Shown in pieces: positions 37,113 to 46,154 of a stretch of DNA of 47,399 nucleotides. Below the pieces are notes generated by a model. That model was not told the origin of the DNA and did not search any database. It saw only the letters and a list, made by a program, of their open reading frames with translations. A program made the translations under genes and the position numbers. Positions within the stretch are counted from its first letter, which is position 1. Every line of letters starts with the position of its first letter. Source of the stretch: Candidatus Njordarchaeota archaeon (GTDB lineage Archaea; Asgardarchaeota; Njordarchaeia; Njordarchaeales; Panguiarchaeaceae); contig JAHKKZ010000004.1 of the NCBI GenBank assembly GCA_029856685.1, positions 1-47,399 on the forward strand. Reading direction: 5' to 3'.

Positions 37113-37940
37113 CTAAAAACTTCTTATCCTCCGAATCCTTCTGTAAAATGATATCAATACAAGTATAGCCCCCATAGAACCTATCATCAGCAGAATTAAT
37201 CCCACAAGCAGTAATGGCACCACTAAATCCTTTATTGGCAAGAATATTATAGCTATCGAAAAAGCTGTAGCAGCATTAAGGATGAAGTGTGCGAATATTG
37301 ATTCTAGTAGGCCAAAATCAATGAAAATATACGCCAAAATTATCCCAGCTACGAAAGCATTAACTACTCCAAGAAATCCAAGATACATATGAGGAATACT
37401 AAATATTATCGCCGATACCACCGCTAGTAACCCCGTGAAGAAATTCTTCTTTCGTATTCCTCCAAAGAACATGCGGGCCTTACCGTACCTAAATACGCAT
37501 GGTATCCCAACGAGAAAACCCCTAAAAAACAATTCTTCTAATATTGGGGCCCATAGAACTAAAGCAGGCACAAGAAGAGGAGATGGTGCCAGCTTTACTT
37601 TGCTATCCAAAAAAGAGAGTATTAGTGTTACTGCTATTTGGATAGATACAAGATCTAATATCAATCGATATTCGGTTTGTTGTTCCAGATAGTTCCTAAC
37701 AATTTGTATCAGAGCTATCAATAAGATTCCTAGATACACACCATTCAATATTGTTGCGGTCGCCCCTCTAATAATTTCTGGAGATATGAGCCAAGGGATG
37801 GCCAATAAGGAATAGTTTAGGATAACATTTATCATGATGCCAAGTGATGCTATTCCTATAGAAGCAAGAGACATTATCAGAATAAAGTTTATGGTTCTTA
37901 TGAATCCTAAATATTTGTTATTCCTTGAAATGGTGCTCAC
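37113..37940 (-). CDS. CPBP/CAAX-family intramembrane metalloprotease
   Basis: APILEELFFRGFLVGIP (EExxxR), FSIPHMYLGF, IFAHFILNAA. Confidence 0.85.
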   Translation of the reverse strand: MSTISRNNKYLGFIRTINFILIMSLASIGIASLGIMINVILNYSLLAIPWLISPEIIRGATATILNGVYLGILLIALIQIVRNYLEQQTEYRLILDLVSIQIAVTLILSFLDSKVKLAPSPLLVPALVLWAPILEELFFRGFLVGIPCVFRYGKARMFFGGIRKKNFFTGLLAVVSAIIFSIPHMYLGFLGVVNAFVAGIILAYIFIDFGLLESIFAHFILNAATAFSIAIIFLPIKDLVVPLLLVGLILLMIGSMGAILVLISFYRRIRRIRSF

Positions 37941-38647
37941 CTGTGATACCTAGAGAGCTATACGATTATGTGCTAATACTCGAGCTAAAATCCTTAAAGG
38001 ATCTTCTTCGACTAGTAAGATTTTTCTCAGAAAAAACTAAGAGAAAATTACCCTTATACAAGTACAATAACACACTTTTTACTGTTTTCAGACGTAAACT
38101 CGCATCGGAGAAAAAAATAGCAATAATAGCTGAAACTAATGTTAAGAGCGGGAAGATTTTAGAGAAAAACATTTTATACTATGATTATCACAAAGACAAA
38201 GTTTTAGTAGACATTGACCTGAGGCAAGTTGGCAATGAGATCATCCTAGAAGAGATTGTAGTCGAAAGTTATGAGCATTTCCCAAAGAAGAAATACTCCC
38301 TCTTAGACGGCCTCAAATCAACAGATTTACATCTAATTCATATGGTGTCCGTTTCTAGCTGGGAGGATCTAGTAAGACTTGCTTTTCTCTCTCGAGACTT
38401 ACTAATTAGAGCGGAGGTAGATAATGAAGCCGTGATGTTACTGACAGGTCTATTATCACATCTATTCATACCAGTAGAATTGTTCCTAACGATTTTCTAT
38501 GCCTTAACTGATAGAACCAATATTAATATGAAAGCAAATTATGTTGAGATTGGTGACAACCTAAAGTTTTTAAGAAGGGTATCGCTGAGGGTGATGCGTT
38601 TTATCCCAATAATCAATACCAGAGGGATAACGCTCTATGAAGATTAG
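37925..38647 (+). CDS. Hypothetical protein
   Basis: Long ORF; overlaps the downstream methyltransferase start. Confidence 0.55.
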   Translation: MKWCSPVIPRELYDYVLILELKSLKDLLRLVRFFSEKTKRKLPLYKYNNTLFTVFRRKLASEKKIAIIAETNVKSGKILEKNILYYDYHKDKVLVDIDLRQVGNEIILEEIVVESYEHFPKKKYSLLDGLKSTDLHLIHMVSVSSWEDLVRLAFLSRDLLIRAEVDNEAVMLLTGLLSHLFIPVELFLTIFYALTDRTNINMKANYVEIGDNLKFLRRVSLRVMRFIPIINTRGITLYED

Positions 38648-39293
38648 TCTCAAAGAACTAGAGATAATACTTAGCACGCTAGAGGACATATCTAACCCTA
38701 AACCCAATCTCGAACAATGGACTACGACACCTAGAATAGCAGCTGAAATGCTTCTATGTGCCTACAGAGAGGGGAATATAGCAGATAAGATATGTGCGGA
38801 TTTAGGCTGCGGGAATGGAATATTAACTGTTGGGCTCCTCCTCTTAGATGCCAAGAAAGTCTACGCAATAGACGTAGACCCAGATGCAATAGAAACGACT
38901 AGAAGAAACGTTAGAAGAATATCGGAAATTTATGGCCCGCAGGACCTGATAAACCGAGCCATATTAATATATGGTGATGTGAGAGAGATAGAGCCATTCA
39001 GCGTCGACACTATAATGATGAATCCTCCATTCGGTGTCGAGCCCCAAACAAAGCATGCTGATAGGTATTTCCTGCTTAAAGCATTTAAGATGGCGAATGT
39101 TGTGTATTCGCTTCATCACTCCTCCCAAAAGAGCAGAAAATTCTTGGAGAGATTAGCGAGAGAAAACTGCTTTGAATCAAGGGTGATAAAAACCTTTGAT
39201 TTTGTGTTGAGGGCTAGATTCTGGTATCATAGGTTGAAAAAGAAAATCATCAAAACAGATTTTTATGTGTTCCAAAGGAAATGTCTTAGTTAG
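38637..39293 (+). CDS. METTL5-like N6-adenine RNA methyltransferase
   Basis: LEQWTTTPRIAAEML, CADLGCGNGILTVG, IMMNPPFGVEPQTKHADRYFL. Confidence 0.88.
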   Translation: MKISLKELEIILSTLEDISNPKPNLEQWTTTPRIAAEMLLCAYREGNIADKICADLGCGNGILTVGLLLLDAKKVYAIDVDPDAIETTRRNVRRISEIYGPQDLINRAILIYGDVREIEPFSVDTIMMNPPFGVEPQTKHADRYFLLKAFKMANVVYSLHHSSQKSRKFLERLARENCFESRVIKTFDFVLRARFWYHRLKKKIIKTDFYVFQRKCLS

Positions 39294-39303
39294 CGGTGTT
39301 TAC

Positions 39304-40626
39304 ATGGAAAGGAAGGCTATAGTAAGAATAGAAAAATTAAGCCAGAAAGGATTTGGAGTAGCAAAGATAGGAGCCAGAAAGGTTGAGATACCAGGTGCTA
39401 TACCAGGAGAGACAGTAGTTGTTCGGCTAGGAAGGAAGAAACTCGGATATATAGTAAAATTCATCGAAAAAAGTAGTAGGAGAACAGTTCCTGTATGTCC
39501 TCATACCTATAGATGCGGAGGGTGTCTGTGGCAAGATATAAAATATGATGAGCAACTCAGATTAAAGCAATCCATGTTGCAGCAGATATATAGTTGCATA
39601 GAAGGGAGCTTTGAGATCAGGAAGATGCTTCCTTCCCCACAGATCTTTGGCTATCGAGGGAAAATGGAATTCGTCTTCGCAGAGGGGTCATCTGGCCTTG
39701 CTTTAGGCCTAAGAGAATACGGGTATTTTGATAGGGTTGTTGATATCCAGGCATGTTGGCTCCAGCCCCTCGAGGCTAATAAGGCCCTATTGGAATTCAA
39801 AACGAAGCTGAACATATTAGGCTACTCCCCATACAACATATACACACATAGGGGGTTCCTTAGGTATTTGGTAATAAGAACATCATCCTATAATGAGGAG
39901 GTGCTTGTTAATATAATCACAACGTCCCAGGGGGGTAGGGATCGCCCAAAGTTGGATTTCGAATTTTTGTTGGATGAAACGATAGCATCCACGGTTATAT
40001 GGTCGGTAAATGATTCCCTAGCAGATGTTGCGAGAGGAGAAATTAGGCAAGTGTATGGTAGAGGATACCTGATTGAGGAAAGTCTAGGTTTTAAATTTAA
40101 AGTTTGCCCGTTTTGTTTCTATCAGTCGAACCCAAACCAGGCAAAAATATTATTTAGACTAGCTAAAGAGTTGGGAGGCGAAGGAGAGGTAGCTCTTGAT
40201 CTATATTCTGGCATCGGAACGATAGCAATAATAGTATCAGAAAACTTTGAGAAAGTGGTAGGCATAGAGATCGAGGAGCACTCCATTAAAGTAGCAAAAG
40301 AAAATGCCAAAATGAACGACGTGCATAATGTTGAATTTTTTGTTGGTAAGGTTGAGGAGGAGCTAGGTAAAATCTCAGAGTCGTTTTCTAAGGTAGATAC
40401 CATCTTTCTTGACCCCCCACGAAGCGGAATACATAAAAACGTCAGAAAGATGCTTGCAAAAATAAAGCCAGAACGAATTGTTTATATCTCCTGCAACCCG
40501 CGTACTCAAGCTGATGACATAGACTACCTAATACACTCTGGGTACAGATTAGTAGTAGTACAACCAGTAGATATGCTCCCTCACACACCCCATATAGAAA
40601 CAGTAGCACTGCTTGAGAAAGATTAG
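39304..40626 (+). CDS. TRAM-domain RNA m5U methyltransferase (RlmD/TrmA-like); listed ORF from 39265
   Basis: CPHTYRCGGCLWQDIKYDEQL, ALDLYSGIGTIAIIV, IFLDPPRSG, VYISCNPRTQADD. Confidence 0.92.
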   Translation: MERKAIVRIEKLSQKGFGVAKIGARKVEIPGAIPGETVVVRLGRKKLGYIVKFIEKSSRRTVPVCPHTYRCGGCLWQDIKYDEQLRLKQSMLQQIYSCIEGSFEIRKMLPSPQIFGYRGKMEFVFAEGSSGLALGLREYGYFDRVVDIQACWLQPLEANKALLEFKTKLNILGYSPYNIYTHRGFLRYLVIRTSSYNEEVLVNIITTSQGGRDRPKLDFEFLLDETIASTVIWSVNDSLADVARGEIRQVYGRGYLIEESLGFKFKVCPFCFYQSNPNQAKILFRLAKELGGEGEVALDLYSGIGTIAIIVSENFEKVVGIEIEEHSIKVAKENAKMNDVHNVEFFVGKVEEELGKISESFSKVDTIFLDPPRSGIHKNVRKMLAKIKPERIVYISCNPRTQADDIDYLIHSGYRLVVVQPVDMLPHTPHIETVALLEKD

Positions 40627-40652
40627 AAAATAATGTATGCCGGGTTTCGTCA

Positions 40653-41441
40653 ATGCGAGTCATAGACTCACATGCACATCTAAGCTTCGATATATTTAGA
40701 AGAGATTTAGATAATGTGGTAGCAAAGGCCAGAAAGGCAGGTGTAGTAGCAGTAGTAAACCCCACAATAACACCAAGAGATTTCGAAAACGCGCTTAGGA
40801 TCGCGGAGAGATATAAGGACTATGTGTTTCCAGCCCTAGGCCTCGCACCCCAGATACTAAACGAAGAGTTATTCCAAAAATTTCTCCTAGCCCTAAAAAA
40901 TTTTGAAAAATCATACATTGCTGTGGGAGAATGCGGCCTAGATTTTCATTGGGTGCGAGATGAAGAGAAAGTAGATTTTATGAGAGAAAGCTTCAGAGAA
41001 GTTCTCCAAATCGTAGAGAAGCTAGGAAAGCCTATAATAATACATGCCCGCTCGGCACACCACAGAAACGCATATATAGAAATTGTAAGGGAACTAGAAG
41101 TACACAAAATAAAGAAAGCGGTTTTCCACGCTTTTCTGGGGTCTAAAAAAGATATCCGTATGATACTGAATGGTGACTGGCTGGTGAGCATACCTACTGT
41201 CTATGTCCGGAGAAGGGATTTATGGCATATAATCAGCAGTGTACCTCTTGAGCGAATGCTTGTTGAGACGGACTCTCCATATCTTGCTCCTAGGCGAGGA
41301 ATAAGAAATGAGCCCGCAAATGTCATCGAAGTAGTTAAGCTCATTGCGAGGATAAATAATATGGATGAAGAAGACGTAGCAGAAATACTGACTAAGAATA
41401 CAATAAATTTGTTTGAGTTAAGGATAATAGATATTGACTAA
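40653..41441 (+). CDS. TatD-family metal-dependent hydrolase
   Basis: IDSHAHLSF, AVGECGLDFHW, PIIIHARSAH, LVETDSPYLAP. Confidence 0.92.
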   Translation: MRVIDSHAHLSFDIFRRDLDNVVAKARKAGVVAVVNPTITPRDFENALRIAERYKDYVFPALGLAPQILNEELFQKFLLALKNFEKSYIAVGECGLDFHWVRDEEKVDFMRESFREVLQIVEKLGKPIIIHARSAHHRNAYIEIVRELEVHKIKKAVFHAFLGSKKDIRMILNGDWLVSIPTVYVRRRDLWHIISSVPLERMLVETDSPYLAPRRGIRNEPANVIEVVKLIARINNMDEEDVAEILTKNTINLFELRIIDID

Positions 41442-41471
41442 CCAATTTTACTCAAAATCATATTTCGCTGA

Positions 41472-42104
41472 GTGATCGGGATGCTTATAGTCCCTAAGAT
41501 ATATAAGGTCGTAGGCAATAAAGGCTGCAATAGTTACATACTTGATGCGGACGAAGGATTAATAATCATCGATGCGGGCTACCTAGGCTCCGAACAGGGA
41601 ATAGTAAAATATCTAGATGCTCAACTCAACGCATCACCAGATGATGTAGCATATATCATTGTGACCCACGCTAGAAGAAGCAATGCAGAAGCGGCACCCG
41701 ACCTTCTAGCATATTGTGAAAATGCTAAGATAATCATACATAAAGATGAGGTTCCAATATTTAAGCGCATCGCATTTATAAGTGAGGGCCTAGATCTACT
41801 AATCATGAATTCCGATGTGATAAAAATCGGTAGAGACATAAACGTAATTCACATTCCTGGACACACACCAGGCAGCATAGCAGTATTTTTTGAGTCCTCA
41901 ATATTCGTAGGTGGCTCCATATATGTTGACATAAAAGGCAACTTTAACCTGCCAACACAGGTATATGATCAAAAACTTCTGATAGAGTCACTTAGAAAAC
42001 TAGCTAATCAGAAATTCGAAAACATATTTCCTGCCTATGGAAGATATCTCCTCGGTAATGCGCACATAAAACTCAGAGCATTCTTAAAATCTATAGTAGT
42101 ATAA
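41472..42104 (+). CDS. Metallo-beta-lactamase-fold protein with degenerate metal-binding motif
   Basis: IIIDAGYLG...YIIVTHARRSNAEAAPDLLA...VIHIPGHTPGSIAVFFESSIFVGGSI. Confidence 0.75.
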   Translation: MIGMLIVPKIYKVVGNKGCNSYILDADEGLIIIDAGYLGSEQGIVKYLDAQLNASPDDVAYIIVTHARRSNAEAAPDLLAYCENAKIIIHKDEVPIFKRIAFISEGLDLLIMNSDVIKIGRDINVIHIPGHTPGSIAVFFESSIFVGGSIYVDIKGNFNLPTQVYDQKLLIESLRKLANQKFENIFPAYGRYLLGNAHIKLRAFLKSIVV

Positions 42105-42106
42105 TA

Positions 42107-42129
42107 TTACCCAGAACCCGCTTGGGTAA
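42107..42129. repeat. Inverted repeat TTACCCA-N9-TGGGTAA after the MBL-fold gene
   Basis: Perfect 7-bp arms read directly. Confidence 0.5.
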
Positions 42130-42216
42130 CCCTACTAAATTATGTAGACTTTCAGATTATTCTGGCTTTTGCTATTATAGTGTGTTAAATTGAAATGAAT
42201 ATTTAGGGTCCCCGCA

Positions 42217-43926
42217 ATGCCGGTATTAGACACAACTCTTATGAGACTGAGACGATATTTAGGGATGGACATATCGCTTGATGATTTAGAGGATTTGCTA
42301 TTTCGGATTGGCTTCGAATTAGACTCCGCAAAGAAGCAAGAGGATGATTATCTGCTGAAAATTGAGGTAACTCCGGACAGACCAGATTGTTTGTCAACTG
42401 TTGGTCTAGCAAGAGTATTGAGGCTATATCTAGGGAAGGAGAAACCTAAGGAGTATGTAGCCCGTGGCGAAGAAGAATATAAAATAATTGTGGATAGAAG
42501 CGTTAATGAGGTCAGACCCTATATTGCTGCGGTAGTGGTGAAGGGGCTCAGACTAACAGAAGATGACCTTGTGGAGTTAATATGGACCCAAGAAAAGCTC
42601 CATACGACGTTCTGCAGAAACCGTAGAAAAGCTTCCATAGGTTTCTATCCTCTGAATGCTATAAAGTGGCCTCTGAGATACTATGCTGAGGATCCAGACA
42701 GAATAAGGTTTAGGCCATTAGGTACAGAAAAAGAAATGACGGGTAGAGAAATATTGATGGAGCATCCCACCGGAAGGGAATATTCCTTCATACTAGAAGG
42801 TAAAGAAAAATACCCTCTATTTGTCGATAACGATGGAAAAATACTATCAATGCCACCCATAATAAATTCTGCTGATTATGGACAAGTCGGCACGAAGGAC
42901 CAGGATATACTACTGGAAACAACGGGAACGCATAAAGAAACCATGAAAAAAACCATAAACATTATCGCCACGATACTAAGTGATATGGGCGGAGAACTCT
43001 ACCAAGTGAAAATTCTGTATCCAGATGGCACAACGGATATTTCCCCCTACTTTCATAAGAAAACACGAATGGTAACCCCCCAACAAGTAGAAAAAATACT
43101 AGGAATACGTCTTAAGTGCCGTAAAATAAAGCAACTATTAGAGAGAATGGGATACAGGGCAAAGCTGAAAGACTCATCATTAATAGTTGTCGAGATCCCG
43201 CCCTACAGAACTGATATATTCCATGACATAGATATTATAGACGATATCGCGAGGGCCTACGGTTTTGATAACTTCGAACCCGAATTAACACCAGTATTTA
43301 CTGTTGGTGGTGCCCTAGAGGACAATGATAAAGTTGACTTTATACGGGAAATCCTCGTTGGTCTGGGATTCGTCGAGGCATTTACTTTCTCTCTCACAAA
43401 TGAGCAGGACCAATTCGAAAAAATGCTTATAGATGTGCCTAAAGAAAAAATTGTCCGCATAGCTGGCGCAAAAGAAGCGAAAATAAGCATGGTTAGGTAC
43501 TGGCTTCTTCCCGAACTTCTAAAGATGTTGTCTGAGAACAAGGCGGCTGAATATCCCATCAAACTATTCGAGATAGAAGACGTCGTCGAAATCTGTCATG
43601 AGCTCTCCGCCAAAGCACGGAATCTTCGCCATCTCGCAATAGTAATCTCCGATACCTCCGCGAATTACACGGAACTGAAATCCACCATCGAATATATTTT
43701 CTCATCGCTAGACATACTAATAACGATCAAACGTGATTCTCATCCATCATTCATCGAGGGTAGGTGCGCAGCGATATTTGTTGGTGGCAAAAAGATAGGT
43801 ATCTTAGGTGAACTACACCCACAGGTTTTACTTAATTTCGGTCTTACAATGCCTACTGTCGCTGCTGAAGTAGACCTAACTGAGGTATTAGGGTTAGGTA
43901 TCAGCGAGGTTGAGTATGCAGAGTAG
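42217..43926 (+). CDS. pheT: Phenylalanyl-tRNA synthetase beta subunit
   Basis: VTPDRPDCLSTVGLARVLR, INSADYGQVGTKDQDILLETTGTH, GFVEAFTFSLTN, GILGELHPQVL. Confidence 0.95.
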   Translation: MPVLDTTLMRLRRYLGMDISLDDLEDLLFRIGFELDSAKKQEDDYLLKIEVTPDRPDCLSTVGLARVLRLYLGKEKPKEYVARGEEEYKIIVDRSVNEVRPYIAAVVVKGLRLTEDDLVELIWTQEKLHTTFCRNRRKASIGFYPLNAIKWPLRYYAEDPDRIRFRPLGTEKEMTGREILMEHPTGREYSFILEGKEKYPLFVDNDGKILSMPPIINSADYGQVGTKDQDILLETTGTHKETMKKTINIIATILSDMGGELYQVKILYPDGTTDISPYFHKKTRMVTPQQVEKILGIRLKCRKIKQLLERMGYRAKLKDSSLIVVEIPPYRTDIFHDIDIIDDIARAYGFDNFEPELTPVFTVGGALEDNDKVDFIREILVGLGFVEAFTFSLTNEQDQFEKMLIDVPKEKIVRIAGAKEAKISMVRYWLLPELLKMLSENKAAEYPIKLFEIEDVVEICHELSAKARNLRHLAIVISDTSANYTELKSTIEYIFSSLDILITIKRDSHPSFIEGRCAAIFVGGKKIGILGELHPQVLLNFGLTMPTVAAEVDLTEVLGLGISEVEYAE

Positions 43927-46075
43927 CTTTTTTGTCCTGTCATTATTACTTCTTAGTCTATCTCTAGTTTTTCCTCCCCAACACTTAGCCGAAGTCACCA
44001 GAAAAACAGGTATCGTAGATTCAACATATCTATACAGAAACTACCTTTTCGCCAAGGACAAAAACAGAAATAATGTGTCCGATACCCTAGAACTTAGCCT
44101 CAGCAACACCAAAAAATCATTCATCGATATCCTCTTAGCTACGACTAGAAGAACCCTACGAAGAGTAGAAGCCATACTAAAGAAGCTAAAGGCGAGTAAG
44201 ATTGAGGTTTTCCCGCATATCAACATGATTCATACTGTCATACGGAGAACAAAGCTGATACAAGCTCTAAATATACTTGCCCATAAAGTCTGGATAGAAG
44301 AAAACATCAGAGTCTTTCCCACAGCGAATAAAGCTGTTTTTTCTTTACCCAGCTTGTTTCCATATGACCACATCAATATTGGATATAACGGTTCCAGAGC
44401 TTTAACTGTTGGTATCATAGACACGGGAATATGTGTCAACAATCCATGGCTTGCGGATAAAGTTGTGTATTTCAACGATGTCACGGGAGAACTCAGAGCT
44501 CCGGGAGACTGGATAGGCCACGGAACAATGATAGCCTCCATAATCGCTGCGAGAAGAATATCTCTAGAGACCCCACAAATCCTTGTCCATTGGGGAAAAA
44601 TAGGATTATCGGAACAATACCCAATTTCAATTTTGGTTAGAGAAACCCAGAAAATAGGCTTCAGAGTAGACACACGGAATCCAGACGGGATTGTCTTGCT
44701 GAGAATAATCCACGAAAATATGTCGGCATATGAAGTAAGATGCGATGCTTTTCCTTTCTGGTACAATATTACTCTCAGCAAGGGCTACATAAAAGTGTAT
44801 ATAAGAGCAGAGAATGCAAGCACTGATTTCCCTTACATACTACACATATTGTTCTCCAAATCTAAGGCATACTGGGGCGGCATCGCTCCTAACGTAAAAC
44901 TGGCCGTATGGAAAGTATTTAGAGAAGCGGAGTTTGAAACAGATGTAGCTAAGATTTTGAGGGCGATTGACGACCTACTAGGCGTATACAAGCAGCTAAA
45001 TCTAACAATACTCAACCTGAGTATATCGACGGACAAAGAAAGTGCACTTCTAAATGTTGCTATCGATCAACTAGTTCAGAGAGGGATACTAGTGGTTGCG
45101 GCCGCTGGAAACGATTATATGAAGTACGGAGCAGAAAAGCAAAATCAAATAAAATCACCTGGATCAGCAAAATATGCAATAACAGTAGCCGCACTAAACG
45201 AAATGCATGGAATAGCAATATACTCGTCCAGGGGAGGGATATACGGAGAGTACTTAGAGTATATAAAACCAGATATCTCCGCATTTGGGGGCGGACTGAT
45301 CTATGGGTCCTGGATAATGGCTGTGGATTCTGATGACAGCGATTTTATCTTCAATGATGCGTTCGGAAATGATTTCTTCCTAGGAGTCGGAACAAGCTTT
45401 GCTTCCGCATATGTCTCAGGAATATTGGCTCTGATAGTAAGCAAGATATTTGAGACTAAAGGTTGGAACTGGTCACTTGAACAGGCACTCCACATAAAAG
45501 CCATACTCTTAGGATCAGCCTTCGAAACAGCACTAATAGGAACACATGAAACTTCATTCAGAGGTATTCAGAGGCCCCCTCCCCCACTCTCACATGGAGA
45601 AAAAGACTATGATGAGGGCTTCGGAGAAATCTTTCCCCTAGAAACATTTAGAATTGCCACCCAACAGGGCATAACAATGGATACTGAGATAGAAATAAAC
45701 CTGAATAGTAGCTATCCCGTTTTTGGATTGGTACTAAGATCAGACGGTCTTATCAGAATAAGCGTTAAGATGAGCAGAGTAGATGTCGCAGACCTAGTGA
45801 TTTACGACTTAGCGAGTACCGATGGGAGCCCCCTAAGGTACTGGTCTACATCGAGTAGCAATAGCAAGATTTTCCTTAGCTCTGGCAATATGCTTGTTGT
45901 TATCAAGCTATATCGAAGCGGCGAAGTCCATGTAGAACTTACAGTAAGGATTCTCGCAGGGAGAGAGTCAATAGTAGCCATAACTATAGGGATGGCAACG
46001 ATAGTCTGGATCCTAGTAGCATACTCATTATACCTAATCGCCAAAAGAATAGTTAGGCTAATTAAGAGGCGATAA
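43916..46075 (+). CDS. Membrane-anchored subtilisin-like (S8) serine protease with insertion
   Basis: TVGIIDTGI, GHGTMIASII, AAAGNDY, GVGTSFASAYVSGILAL; N-terminal signal; C-terminal TM followed by RIVRLIKRR. Confidence 0.93.
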   Translation: MQSSFFVLSLLLLSLSLVFPPQHLAEVTRKTGIVDSTYLYRNYLFAKDKNRNNVSDTLELSLSNTKKSFIDILLATTRRTLRRVEAILKKLKASKIEVFPHINMIHTVIRRTKLIQALNILAHKVWIEENIRVFPTANKAVFSLPSLFPYDHINIGYNGSRALTVGIIDTGICVNNPWLADKVVYFNDVTGELRAPGDWIGHGTMIASIIAARRISLETPQILVHWGKIGLSEQYPISILVRETQKIGFRVDTRNPDGIVLLRIIHENMSAYEVRCDAFPFWYNITLSKGYIKVYIRAENASTDFPYILHILFSKSKAYWGGIAPNVKLAVWKVFREAEFETDVAKILRAIDDLLGVYKQLNLTILNLSISTDKESALLNVAIDQLVQRGILVVAAAGNDYMKYGAEKQNQIKSPGSAKYAITVAALNEMHGIAIYSSRGGIYGEYLEYIKPDISAFGGGLIYGSWIMAVDSDDSDFIFNDAFGNDFFLGVGTSFASAYVSGILALIVSKIFETKGWNWSLEQALHIKAILLGSAFETALIGTHETSFRGIQRPPPPLSHGEKDYDEGFGEIFPLETFRIATQQGITMDTEIEINLNSSYPVFGLVLRSDGLIRISVKMSRVDVADLVIYDLASTDGSPLRYWSTSSSNSKIFLSSGNMLVVIKLYRSGEVHVELTVRILAGRESIVAITIGMATIVWILVAYSLYLIAKRIVRLIKRR

Positions 46076-46154
46076 ACCATATGGAGTTGTCTATTTGTCA
46101 TGACTATTTTATAATTTTATTTGCTTTCAATCTTTGAATACGCGGTGAGGCGGC

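Noticed and set aside
44230-44781. 183-aa minus-strand ORF
   Set aside because: Antisense to the S8 protease catalytic region.
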